Shown here one piece after another: positions 35,397 to 43,869 of a stretch of 64,000 nt of DNA. The DNA comes from Mycobacteriaceae bacterium (lineage in GTDB: Bacteria > Actinomycetota > Actinomycetes > Mycobacteriales > Mycobacteriaceae). The notes beneath the pieces were generated by a model, which made no database searches, was not told where the DNA came from, and saw only the letters and a list, made by a program, of their open reading frames with translations. The number at the start of each line of letters is the position of its first letter. Position 1 is the first letter of the stretch. Position numbers and translations under genes: made by a program. The stretch is taken from assembly GCA_019749805.1 (NCBI GenBank), contig JAIEPH010000021.1, forward strand, positions 105,779 to 169,778, given 5' to 3'.

Positions 35397-36128
35397 TTAG
35401 CGGTCGACCAAGGTCGTGTCGAAGTAGTACCGCGACGCGCGGTAGCAGTGTGTACCGAACTCGACCGCGGTACCGGAGTCGTCGAACGCGGTCCGCGCCA
35501 TGGTCAGCAGGGGAGCGTTGAGTTTCTCGCCGAGCAGGCGAGCCTCGATGCGCGTCGCACCCTTTGCCCCGATGCGCTGACGCGCGAGGCGGATGTGCAC
35601 GCCGCGCGAACGCAGCGACTGATACAGGCCGACGCTCTCGAGCTCGTCCGCTTCGGGCGCGATCTCGACCGGAAGGTGGTTGATCATCACCGCGAGCGGT
35701 TCGCCGTTGGCACATCGCAGTCGGTGGATGGTGACGACCTCGCGGTCCTCGGAAATGCTGAGCTCGCGCGCGATCTCCTCGTCGGGCTTGCCGACGGTGT
35801 ACTCGAGCAATTGAGTTGTCGGTTCCTGACCGGCGCGGACGAGATCGTCGAAAAGGCTTGTGAGTTCGACCCGCCGGTGCACCGGATTCTGCACGACCTG
35901 GGTTCCCACACCGCGCTTGCGGACCAGCAGTCCTTTGTCGACGAGTTCCTGTATCGCCCGCCTCGTCGTCGGCCGCGACAACGTCAATCGCTTCGCCAAA
36001 GCCAGCTCGTTCTCAAACCTGTCACCGGGTGAGAGTTCGCCATCGCGTATCGCGGCCTCGATGGCCTGGGCGAGCTGATAGTAGAGGGGAACAGGGCTTG
36101 ACCTGTCGAGCTCCACCGTCAGGGGCAC
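35397..36128 (-). CDS. GntR/HutC-family regulator of the inositol cluster
   Basis: 243 residues from GTG 36128. N-terminal winged helix (PLYYQLAQAIEAAIRDGELS, LTLSRPTTRRAIQELVDKGL, VRKRGVGTQVV), then a UTRA ligand domain (REVVTIHRLRCANGEPLAVM, late HCYRASRYYFDTTL). Divergent from iolC with a 153-bp spacer containing the 20-bp element. In Corynebacterium glutamicum the iol genes are controlled by a GntR-type IolR; by position this is the counterpart, although sequence relationship was not tested. It probably releases DNA on binding an inositol breakdown intermediate. Confidence 0.92.
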   Translation of the reverse strand: MPLTVELDRSSPVPLYYQLAQAIEAAIRDGELSPGDRFENELALAKRLTLSRPTTRRAIQELVDKGLLVRKRGVGTQVVQNPVHRRVELTSLFDDLVRAGQEPTTQLLEYTVGKPDEEIARELSISEDREVVTIHRLRCANGEPLAVMINHLPVEIAPEADELESVGLYQSLRSRGVHIRLARQRIGAKGATRIEARLLGEKLNAPLLTMARTAFDDSGTAVEFGTHCYRASRYYFDTTLVDR

Positions 36129-36200
36129 GTCGTCTCCGATCTCCTCATGGACCAGTCAAAGAGTAGCTGAATACTAACACCCTATGATCGAAAGATAGAA

Positions 36201-36220
36201 TGTCAGGACAAACTATTGAC
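36201..36220 (+). promoter_or_regulatory. 20-bp iol operator, iolC copy
   Basis: TGTCAGGACAAACTATTGAC, an exact inverted copy of 34492-34511. Its end provides TTGACA (36216-36221), a good -35 hexamer for the iolC transcript. A 20-base perfect match only 1.7 kb apart in two divergent promoter regions strongly suggests a common regulator site. Confidence 0.72.
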
Positions 36221-36281
36221 ATGGTTGACCGGCGGCAGGCACAGTCTTAGTCAGCCGTTCCTACTCGCGGAGAGCCGACTC

Positions 36282-37286
36282 TTGACGACCACACAGCCAC
36301 ATGACGTACTCGCCATCGGGCGCTGCGGCGTCGACGTCTACCCCCTGCAGGTGGGGGTGGGCCTGGAAGATGTCGAGACTTTCGGGAAGTTTCTCGGCGG
36401 CAGCGCTGCCAACGTCGCTGTCGCCGCCGCGCGACTCGGAAATCAATCAGCCCTGATCTCCGGTGTGGGCGCCGACCCGTTCGGGAAATACGTCCGCGCA
36501 GAACTCGCGCGGCTGGGTGTGGACAACAACTACGTCGTCGTCAACGACGAGTACCCGACGCCCGTCACTTTCTGCGAGATCTTCCCGCCCGACGACTTCC
36601 CGCTGTACTTCTACCGTCGCCCCAAGGCACCGGACCTCCAGATCAGCGCCGACGACATCGATACCGACGCCGTACACTCGGCGCGGCTCTACTGGTCGAC
36701 CGTAACCGGACTGTCCGAAGAGCCAAGCCGCAGCGCGCATTTCGCGGCATGGTCGGCTCGCGATGAGCGCTCGCGCGAAGAGGATCAGCACCGCGACCGG
36801 GCACGGCTGACGGTCCTCGACCTCGACTACCGCCCGATGTTCTGGGACTCCCCCGCCGCCGCCACCGAGCAGGTCCAGCGGGCCCTGCAGCATGTCACGG
36901 TCGCGGTGGGCAACCGCGAAGAGTGCCAGATCGCGGTCGGGGAATCCCACCCGCACAAGGCCGCCGATGCGCTACTGGACCTCGGCGTTGAGCTGGCGAT
37001 CGTGAAACAGGGGCCGCGCGGTGTCCTCGGCAAGACCAAGCACAGCTCGGTGACGGTGCCACCCAACCAGGTCGACGTCGTCAACGGCCTCGGCGCCGGG
37101 GATGCGTTCGGCGGCAGCCTGTGTCACGGCCTGCTGCACGGCTGGTCGCTGGAGAAGACCCTGCGCTACGCCAACGCCGCGGGCGCCATCGTCGCCTCCC
37201 GGCTGGAGTGCTCGACCGCGATGCCGACCGCCGCCGAGGTGGCCGAGCTCGCCGAACGAACAGCGGCGGAGGCGGTCAATGTCTAG
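36282..37286 (+). CDS. iolC: 5-dehydro-2-deoxygluconokinase
   Basis: 334 residues from TTG 36282, eight bases after GGAGAG; the frame upstream to 36216 overlaps the operator and is rejected. PfkB-family kinase with the N-terminal GGSAANVAVAAARLG and the C-terminal ATP/anion-hole motif NGLGAGDAFGGS containing the catalytic Asp. It phosphorylates 5-dehydro-2-deoxy-D-gluconate in myo-inositol catabolism. It heads the operon iolC - aldolase-like - iolB - iolD - iolE - iolG - iolH - iolA and overlaps the next gene by 8 bp. Confidence 0.92.
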   Translation: MTTTQPHDVLAIGRCGVDVYPLQVGVGLEDVETFGKFLGGSAANVAVAAARLGNQSALISGVGADPFGKYVRAELARLGVDNNYVVVNDEYPTPVTFCEIFPPDDFPLYFYRRPKAPDLQISADDIDTDAVHSARLYWSTVTGLSEEPSRSAHFAAWSARDERSREEDQHRDRARLTVLDLDYRPMFWDSPAAATEQVQRALQHVTVAVGNREECQIAVGESHPHKAADALLDLGVELAIVKQGPRGVLGKTKHSSVTVPPNQVDVVNGLGAGDAFGGSLCHGLLHGWSLEKTLRYANAAGAIVASRLECSTAMPTAAEVAELAERTAAEAVNV

Positions 37287-38184
37287 GTCACTGTCTAGGT
37301 CACTGTCTCGGGCACTCTGCACCGACTATGCGGCGATCACCGAGCTGCGTGCCGGCGATCCCGGGGCGATAGCCCGCGCCTGGCAGAACCGCGTCACGCG
37401 GCCGACCATCCGGGGCAACGGTCGCCTGATGATCGTCGCCGCCGACCATCCCGCCCGCGGTGCACTCGCCGTCGGCACCCGCCCGACCGCGATGAACAGC
37501 CGGACCGACCTGCTTGACCGGCTGCGCGCGGCGCTCGCCGATCCCGGCGTCGACGGCGTCCTGGCCACCTCCGACATCCTCGACGACCTGGTGTTGCTCG
37601 GCGCTCTCGAGGACAAGGTCGTGTTCTCGTCGTTCAATCGCGGCGGGCTGGCCGGCGCGTCTTTCGAACTCGACGACAGGATGACGGCCGCCACAGCAAC
37701 GTCGACCGCCGCCGCGAAGATGAACGGCGGAAAGATGTTGTGCCGCATCGATCTCGGCGACCCTGGCACCGTTGCGACCATGGCGGCGTGCGCACGCGCC
37801 GTCGACGAGCTGGCCGCAAACGGACTCATCGCGATGCTGGAGCCGTTCATGTCCGCCCGCGTCGACGGTAAGGTCCGCAACGACCTGTCCCCAGACGCGG
37901 TGATCAAGTCGATCCACATCGCCCAGGGCATCGGTTCGACCTCGGCGTACACCTGGATGAAGCTGCCGGTGGTCGACGAGATGGACAGAGTGATGGACTC
38001 CACCACACTGCCCACGCTGCTGCTCGGCGGCGACCCCACAGATCCCGACGAGGCGTTCGCCAGTTGGGAGAAGGCCCTCGGACTGCCCTCGGTGCGCGGA
38101 CTCATCGTCGGGCGCACGCTGCTCTATCCCCCGGATGACGACGTCGCGTCTGCCGTCGCCGCCGCGGTTTCGATGGTGAGGTGA
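37279..38184 (+). CDS. Cgl0158-type aldolase-like (beta/alpha)8 barrel protein
   Basis: 301 residues from ATG 37279 inside the end of iolC. The N-terminus MSRSLSRSLSRAL is encoded by a 12-base tandem repeat. The rest looks like a class I aldolase barrel: LMIVAADHPARGALAVG, GVLATSDILDDLVLL, NGGKMLCRIDLGDPG, LIAMLEPFMSARVDGKV and AYTWMKLPVVDEM. A protein of this kind lies beside iolC in the C. glutamicum iol cluster (Cgl0158). It may serve as the 2-deoxy-5-keto-gluconate-6-phosphate aldolase (IolJ role), since no separate iolJ is seen; that is inference. Confidence 0.85.
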   Translation: MSRSLSRSLSRALCTDYAAITELRAGDPGAIARAWQNRVTRPTIRGNGRLMIVAADHPARGALAVGTRPTAMNSRTDLLDRLRAALADPGVDGVLATSDILDDLVLLGALEDKVVFSSFNRGGLAGASFELDDRMTAATATSTAAAKMNGGKMLCRIDLGDPGTVATMAACARAVDELAANGLIAMLEPFMSARVDGKVRNDLSPDAVIKSIHIAQGIGSTSAYTWMKLPVVDEMDRVMDSTTLPTLLLGGDPTDPDEAFASWEKALGLPSVRGLIVGRTLLYPPDDDVASAVAAAVSMVR

Positions 38185-38186
38185 CG

Positions 38187-39053
38187 ATGCACAGCAAGCT
38201 CTACATCCCGGCCCGCAGCGCCGTGCCGCCGTACACGGTCGACATCACGCCGGAATCCGCGGGTTGGACCGAATCCTCGCTGCAGGTGCTCGAACTGGAC
38301 AACAGTCAGCGCGCCGAGCTGACCACGGGCGGCAGGGAGGTGATGATCCTGCCGCTGGCGGGCGGCGGCGCCGTTGCGTGCGACGGCAAGACGTTCGCGC
38401 TGACGCCTCGCGCGTCGGTTTTCGACGGGCCGTCCGACATGGTGTACATCGGCATCGACAAGACGTACGTGATCGAGGGCGAAGGCCGGTTCGCGATCTG
38501 CGGCGCCCGGGCCAAGACGTCGTTTCCCAACCGTCGCGTTGCCGCCGCCGATGTGTCGGTCGAACTGCGCGGCACCGGCAACTGCAGCCGCCAGGTCCAC
38601 AACTTCGGCACCGCAGGGGTTTTCGAGGCAGATTCACTGATCGCATGTGAGGTCATCACGCCCGGCGGCAACTGGTCGAGTTATCCCGCGCACAAGCACG
38701 ACGAAAACACCCCCACCCAAACGGAACTCGAGGAGATCTACTACTTCGAGATCGCCGGTGGCCCCGACGGTTCACGAGGTTTCGGGTACCACCGCGTGTA
38801 CGGGACGGCGGACCGTCCGATCGAGGTACTCGAAGAGGTGCGGACCGGCGATGTGGTGCTGGTGCCCCACGGATATCACGGACCGTCGGTCGCGGCGCCG
38901 GGGTATCACATGTACTACCTCAACGTCATGGCCGGACCCGGCGCCGAACGTGCCTGGAAGATCGTCGACGACCCGGAGCACGCCTGGCTCCGCGGCACCT
39001 GGGAAGACCAGGCCGTCGACCCCCGCCTTCCCCTTCACGAGACAGGAGCGTAG
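38187..39053 (+). CDS. iolB: 5-deoxy-glucuronate isomerase
   Basis: 288 residues from ATG 38187, six bases after GAGG; GTG 38181, which overlaps the previous stop (GTGA), would add two residues. KduI/IolB double cupin family: EVMILPLAGGGAVACDGKTF, VFDGPSDMVYIG, and the metal-binding YPAHKHDE with a later EEIYYFEI and VPHGYHGPSVAAPGYHMYYL. It converts 5-deoxy-D-glucuronate to 5-dehydro-2-deoxygluconate, the substrate of IolC. Confidence 0.94.
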   Translation: MHSKLYIPARSAVPPYTVDITPESAGWTESSLQVLELDNSQRAELTTGGREVMILPLAGGGAVACDGKTFALTPRASVFDGPSDMVYIGIDKTYVIEGEGRFAICGARAKTSFPNRRVAAADVSVELRGTGNCSRQVHNFGTAGVFEADSLIACEVITPGGNWSSYPAHKHDENTPTQTELEEIYYFEIAGGPDGSRGFGYHRVYGTADRPIEVLEEVRTGDVVLVPHGYHGPSVAAPGYHMYYLNVMAGPGAERAWKIVDDPEHAWLRGTWEDQAVDPRLPLHETGA

Positions 39054-39055
39054 CC

Positions 39056-41005
39056 GTGGTTTCCACCGCACCGAAGCGGGCCGAGAAGATCGCCGATACC
39101 GAAGGCACCGTCCGACTCACCGTGGCGCAGGCGACCGTTCGCTTCCTCGCCAACCAGTATGTCGAACGGGACGGCGAGCGCACCAAGTTCTTCGCGGGCG
39201 CCTTCGGCATCTTCGGGCACGGCAATGTCGCCGGCCTCGGCCAGGCGCTGCTGCAGGACGAGATGGAGGCAGCCGAAGCCGGCCGAAACCCCGGAGTGAA
39301 GTACGTGCTCGGCCGCAACGAACAGGCCATGGTGCACAGCGCCGTCGCCTACGCGCGGCAGAAGGACCGACTGCAGACCTGGGCGGTGACCGCGAGCATC
39401 GGACCAGGGTCGACGAACATGCTCACCGGCGCTGCGCTCGCCACGATCAACCGCCTGCCCGTGCTTCTGTTGCCCGCCGACACCTTCGCGACCCGCGTGA
39501 GCGCACCCGTTCTGCAGGAGCTGGAATTGCCGTCGTCCGGCGATGTGACGGTCAACGACGCCTTCAAACCGTTGTCCCGCTACTTCGACCGGGTGTGGCG
39601 CCCTGAGCAACTGCCCGCCGCGCTGCTCGGCGCGATGCGCGTGCTCACCGATCCCGTCGAGACCGGTGCGGCGACGGTGTCCATCCCCCAGGACGTGCAG
39701 GCCGAGGCCCACGACTGGCCGGAATCGCTTTTCGCCGAACGCACCTGGCATGTCCCGCGGCCGCTGCCCGAGCAGTCGGTCATCGCACGGGCGGCGGAGG
39801 TGATCCGTACGGCCCGCAAGCCGCTGATCGTCGCGGGCGGCGGCGTCGTCTACTCCGGTGCGACCGAGACGCTGGCCGCGTTGTGCGAGCAGACCGGCAT
39901 CCCCGTGGGCATGAGTCAGGCAGGCAAGGGCGCGCTGTCGTACGACCATCCGCAATGTGTCGGTGCCATCGGATCGACCGGATCGACGGCGGCGAACGCG
40001 CTGGCCACCGAGGCGGATGTCGTCATCGGGATCGGCACGCGCTGCAGCGATTTCACGTCCGCATCGCGAACCGCGTTCAACAACCCCGATGTCAAGTTCG
40101 TCAACATCAACGTGGCGTCGCTGGACACGGTGAAACAGGGCGGAATCAGTGTGATGGCCGACGCCCGCACGGCCATTGAGGCACTTGGCCCGGCGCTCGG
40201 CGACTACCAGGTGTCCGACGACTACCGGACTCGCGCCGCGGCACTGGCCAAGGAGTGGGACGACACCGTCACGGCCGCCTACGCGGTCGAGGACGGCGCG
40301 GCGCTCAACCAGAGCCAGGTCATCGGTTTGGCGAACACGCTGAGCGACCCACGCGACGTCGTCGTCTGCGCGGCCGGATCGATGCCGGGCGACCTGCACA
40401 AGCTCTGGCGGACAAGGGATCCCAAGGGATACCACGTCGAGTACGGCTACTCCTGCATGGGCTACGAGATCGCGGGAGGCCTCGGCGTGCGGATGGCCGA
40501 CGAAACCCGCGACGTGTTCGTCATGGTCGGCGACGGCTCCTACCTCATGATGGCCACCGAGTTGGTCACCGCAGTACAGGAGGGCATCAAGGTCATCGTC
40601 GTCCTGGTGCAGAACCACGGCTTCGCATCGATCGGATCGTTGTCGGAGGCACTGGGATCTCAGCGTTTCGGTACCGCGTACCGTTACCGCACCAGCGACG
40701 GCCGTCTCGACGGCGACAAGTTGCCGGTGGATCTCGCGGCGAATGCGGCCAGCCTGGGCGCCGACGTCATCAAGGTCGGCACGGCCGCGGAGTTCGCCGA
40801 CGCCGTGAAGCTGGCCAAGGCCAGCGAGCGCACCACCGTGATCCACGTCGAAACCGATCCGCTGATCGGCGCACCGGACAGCGAGTCCTGGTGGGACGTA
40901 CCGGTATCCGAAGTATCCACCCTGGAATCCACCCAGTCCGCCTACCAGACCTACGCGGGCTGGAAGAAGATCCAGCGCCCCCTCATCCGCCCCTCCGATT
41001 CCTGA
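39056..41005 (+). CDS. iolD: 3D-trihydroxycyclohexane-1,2-dione hydrolase (ThDP-dependent)
   Basis: 649 residues from GTG 39056 with AGGAG upstream. Three-domain thiamine diphosphate enzyme: LGRNEQAMVHSAVAYAR with the activating Glu, PGSTNMLTGAALA, middle NAD/FAD-like domain (KPLIVAGGGVVYSGATE), and the ThDP/Mg motif VMVGDGSYLMM followed about 25 residues later by QNHG. It cleaves the diketone ring formed from inosose, opening the inositol ring. It follows iolB by two bases. Confidence 0.95.
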   Translation: MVSTAPKRAEKIADTEGTVRLTVAQATVRFLANQYVERDGERTKFFAGAFGIFGHGNVAGLGQALLQDEMEAAEAGRNPGVKYVLGRNEQAMVHSAVAYARQKDRLQTWAVTASIGPGSTNMLTGAALATINRLPVLLLPADTFATRVSAPVLQELELPSSGDVTVNDAFKPLSRYFDRVWRPEQLPAALLGAMRVLTDPVETGAATVSIPQDVQAEAHDWPESLFAERTWHVPRPLPEQSVIARAAEVIRTARKPLIVAGGGVVYSGATETLAALCEQTGIPVGMSQAGKGALSYDHPQCVGAIGSTGSTAANALATEADVVIGIGTRCSDFTSASRTAFNNPDVKFVNINVASLDTVKQGGISVMADARTAIEALGPALGDYQVSDDYRTRAAALAKEWDDTVTAAYAVEDGAALNQSQVIGLANTLSDPRDVVVCAAGSMPGDLHKLWRTRDPKGYHVEYGYSCMGYEIAGGLGVRMADETRDVFVMVGDGSYLMMATELVTAVQEGIKVIVVLVQNHGFASIGSLSEALGSQRFGTAYRYRTSDGRLDGDKLPVDLAANAASLGADVIKVGTAAEFADAVKLAKASERTTVIHVETDPLIGAPDSESWWDVPVSEVSTLESTQSAYQTYAGWKKIQRPLIRPSDS

Positions 41006-41017
41006 GAGCCGAAGACC

Positions 41018-41923
41018 ATGGGCACAATTCTTGTCGGATCTGCCCCCGACTCCTGGGGCGTATGGTTCCCCGACGATCCAGGCCAGACGCCGTACACCCG
41101 ATTTCTCGACGAGGTCGCCGACTCCGGCTACCAGTGGATCGAACTGGGACCCTACGGATACCTGCCGACCGACCCCACGCAGTTGTCGGACGAGCTGTCC
41201 AAGCGCAACCTCAGGCTATCGGCAGGCACCGTGTTCGAACATCTGCACAAAGATGGCTCGTGGGACGCCGTGTGGCAGCAGATCGAGGACGTCGCGAAGC
41301 TGACGGCGGCGGTCGGCGGTAAGCACGTCGTCGTGATCCCCGAGATGTGGCGCGACCCGTCCACCGGCGCTGTGCTCGAGGACCGCAACCTGACGCCCGA
41401 ACAGTGGCGCAAGAAGACCGAGGGCATGGACGAACTCGGTAAGGCGATGTTCGAGAAGTACGGCGTGCGTGCGCAATACCACCCGCACGCGGACAGCCAT
41501 GTCGATACCGAGGAGAACGTCTACCGCTTCCTCGACGGCACCGACGGCGAGTTCGTCAACCTCTGCCTGGACACCGGCCACATCAGCTACTGCGGCGGCG
41601 ACAACATCGCGATCATCCGACGTGCCCCGGAGCGCATCGGTTACCTGCACCTCAAGCAGGTCGACCCCGATGTCCGCGCGAAGGTGGAGGCCGAGGACCT
41701 TCCGTTCGGCGAGGCCGTCAAGCTCGGCGCGATGATCGAACCACCACTTGGCATTCCGGAGATGCCGCCGCTGCTGGCCGAGATCGAGAAGCTCGGCATC
41801 GACGTGTTCGCGATCGTCGAGCAGGACATGTATCCCTGCGAGGTCGACGCACCTCTGCCCATCGCCCAGCGCACCCGGTCGTACCTGGGTTCGTGCGGTG
41901 TCCCGACCGTTCGATTCAGCTAG
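41018..41923 (+). CDS. iolE: Inosose dehydratase
   Basis: 301 residues. Begins MGTILVGSAPDSWGVWFPDD, the typical IolE start, with QWIELGPYGYLPTDP, HVVVIPEMW, YHPHADSHVDTEENVYRFLD, NLCLDTGHISYCGGDN and IGYLHLKQVDP. The Glu, Asp and His metal ligands are in place. It dehydrates scyllo-inosose (2-keto-myo-inositol) to the diketone substrate of IolD. The gene at the left window edge looks like a distant paralogue. Confidence 0.94.
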   Translation: MGTILVGSAPDSWGVWFPDDPGQTPYTRFLDEVADSGYQWIELGPYGYLPTDPTQLSDELSKRNLRLSAGTVFEHLHKDGSWDAVWQQIEDVAKLTAAVGGKHVVVIPEMWRDPSTGAVLEDRNLTPEQWRKKTEGMDELGKAMFEKYGVRAQYHPHADSHVDTEENVYRFLDGTDGEFVNLCLDTGHISYCGGDNIAIIRRAPERIGYLHLKQVDPDVRAKVEAEDLPFGEAVKLGAMIEPPLGIPEMPPLLAEIEKLGIDVFAIVEQDMYPCEVDAPLPIAQRTRSYLGSCGVPTVRFS

Positions 41924-41933
41924 GAGAAGCTTC

Positions 41934-42968
41934 ATGTCCAAAACAACGGCGGACGACCTGCAGGTAGCCGTACTCGGGGTCGGCGTGATGGGCGCCGATC
42001 ACGTCGCCCGCCTCAGCAGCAGGATTTCAGGGGCCCGCGTCTCGGTGGTCAACGACTACATCACCGAGAAGGCCGAACAGATCGCGGCAGGCATCCCAGG
42101 GTGCCGTGCCATCGCCGACCCACTCGACGCGATCGCCCACCCGGACGTCGATGCGGTCGTCCTCGCCACGCCGGGTCCAGCGCACGAGAAACAACTGCTG
42201 GCCTGCCTGGAGCACGGCAAACCCGTGCTGTGCGAGAAGCCGCTGACCACGGACATCGAAACCTCGCTGGCCGTCGTGAAGCGCGAGGCCGAGCTCGGCA
42301 AGCGGTTGATCCAAGTAGGTTTCATGCGCCGCTTCGACCACGAGTACGCCCGGCTGAAGGCACTGCTGGACGGCGGCGAACTCGGCCGCGCCCTGGTGCT
42401 GCACTGTGCGCATCGCAACCCTGCTGTACCCCCGACGTTCGATAGCGCCATGGTGGTGCGTGACTCCCTTGTCCACGAGGTAGACGTCACGCGCTTCCTG
42501 TTCGACGAGGAGATCGCGTCCATCCAGATCGTCAAGCCCGCGGCGAACCCCGGCGCGCCCGAAGGTCTTGCCGATCCGCAGATCGCGATCATGCGCACCG
42601 CTTCCGGCAAGCACGTGGACGTCGAACTGTTCGTCACGACCGGGGTGGCCTACGAGGTGCGCACCGAAGTCGTCGCCGAAAAGGGCAGCGCCATGATCGG
42701 ACTCGATGTCGGGCTGGTGCGCAAGAGTGCACCCGGCCATTGGGGGGGCCAGATCACTCCCGGCTTCCGGGAGCGGTTCGGACAGGCCTATGACACCGAG
42801 TTCCAGCGCTGGGTCGACGCAGTCCGTTCGGGTGTCAACGTCGACGGGCCGGGCGCTTGGGACGGTTATGCCGCCGCCGCGGTGTGCGAAGCCGGCGTCG
42901 AGTCGCTCGACAGCGGGCTGCCCGTCGAGGTCAAGATGGTCGACCGTGCCTCGATCCCGGGAGCCTGA
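41934..42968 (+). CDS. iolG: myo-inositol 2-dehydrogenase
   Basis: 344 residues from ATG 41934 (GGAGAAG upstream); the longer frame reads through iolE. Gfo/Idh/MocA family: VAVLGVGVMGADHVARL cofactor loop, VLCEKPLTTD with the EKP Lys, RRFDHEYARLKALLDGGELG, and the active-site segment SLVHEVDVTRFLF with Asp and His. It oxidises myo-inositol to 2-keto-myo-inositol, the first step of the pathway. Placement between iolE and iolH matches the corynebacterial order. Confidence 0.93.
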   Translation: MSKTTADDLQVAVLGVGVMGADHVARLSSRISGARVSVVNDYITEKAEQIAAGIPGCRAIADPLDAIAHPDVDAVVLATPGPAHEKQLLACLEHGKPVLCEKPLTTDIETSLAVVKREAELGKRLIQVGFMRRFDHEYARLKALLDGGELGRALVLHCAHRNPAVPPTFDSAMVVRDSLVHEVDVTRFLFDEEIASIQIVKPAANPGAPEGLADPQIAIMRTASGKHVDVELFVTTGVAYEVRTEVVAEKGSAMIGLDVGLVRKSAPGHWGGQITPGFRERFGQAYDTEFQRWVDAVRSGVNVDGPGAWDGYAAAAVCEAGVESLDSGLPVEVKMVDRASIPGA

Positions 42969-42969
42969 C

Positions 42970-43860
42970 ATGAAAATCGCGCTCGATCCCACACCGTTCC
43001 ACCACGACTATGAACTGCTCGACTTCCCGAAGCTGGTCGCGGAGTTGGGCTATGAGCACCTGCAGCTGACGCCGCACCGGGATTTCATCCCATTCTTCAA
43101 TCATCCACGCGCAGACGACGATCTGGTCGCGAAGTTTCGCAAGGCCTGCGCGGCCGCGGGGGTCGGAATCGCTTCGGTGCTGCCGGTGCTGCGGTGGTCG
43201 GGGCCCGACGAGGACACCCGCGAAGCTGCGGTGCGCAATTGGAAGCGCGTCGTGCAGATCACCGTCGACCTCGGGGTCAACGTGATCAACACCGAATTCT
43301 CCGGCCGTCCCGAGAAGCCCGAAGAATCCGAGCGGGCGTTCTTCCGATCGATGGAAGAACTCGTGCCGATCTTCGAACGCGAAGGCATCGACGTCCGAAT
43401 CGACCCGCACCCAGACGATTTCGTCGAAGACGGCATGGAAGCGCTCCGGATCATCCGTGGCGTCAACTCGCCGAACATCGGTTTTGTTTTCGTAGCGTGC
43501 CACGCTTTTCACATGCAGGGCACGATGGGTTCCAGCATGACCGAGATCATGCGCGCCGCCGGTGACCGCCTGCGACTGGTGCACGTCGCGGACACGATGG
43601 ACCACCACCGCAGCCACGGCCTGCGCTACATCACGAATCCGCCGGGCAATCCGGTGCGGGTGCACCAGCACCTGAAGATCGGCGACGGCGACATCGACTG
43701 GGACGAGTTCTTCGGCGGCCTGGCCGAGGTCGGCTTCTACGACCGGCCAGGCTCCGTGATGGTGTCGTCGGTATTCGCCGAGGACGAGACCGCCCACGAA
43801 GTCTCGCGGTACCAACTCAAGACCATGACCGAATACGTCTCCAAATTCACGGAAAGATAG
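42970..43860 (+). CDS. iolH: IolH-type TIM-barrel isomerase
   Basis: 296 residues from ATG 42970. AP-endonuclease-2-like barrel: MKIALDPTPFHHDYELLDFP, VINTEFSGRPEKPEESERAF, VRIDPHPDDFVEDGMEAL, HVADTMDHHRSHGLRYITNP and DIDWDEFFGGLAEVGFYD. IolH proteins are regular members of iol clusters, but their exact step is not settled. Position between iolG and iolA supports the name. Confidence 0.88.
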   Translation: MKIALDPTPFHHDYELLDFPKLVAELGYEHLQLTPHRDFIPFFNHPRADDDLVAKFRKACAAAGVGIASVLPVLRWSGPDEDTREAAVRNWKRVVQITVDLGVNVINTEFSGRPEKPEESERAFFRSMEELVPIFEREGIDVRIDPHPDDFVEDGMEALRIIRGVNSPNIGFVFVACHAFHMQGTMGSSMTEIMRAAGDRLRLVHVADTMDHHRSHGLRYITNPPGNPVRVHQHLKIGDGDIDWDEFFGGLAEVGFYDRPGSVMVSSVFAEDETAHEVSRYQLKTMTEYVSKFTER

Positions 43861-43869
43861 TTCGCAGAA

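Noticed and set aside
39035..40846. Minus-strand open frame of 603 codons opposite iolD
   Set aside because: The plus strand encodes an obvious ThDP enzyme; the antisense frame has Arg/His/Gly-rich composition typical of GC-rich shadows and no motif.
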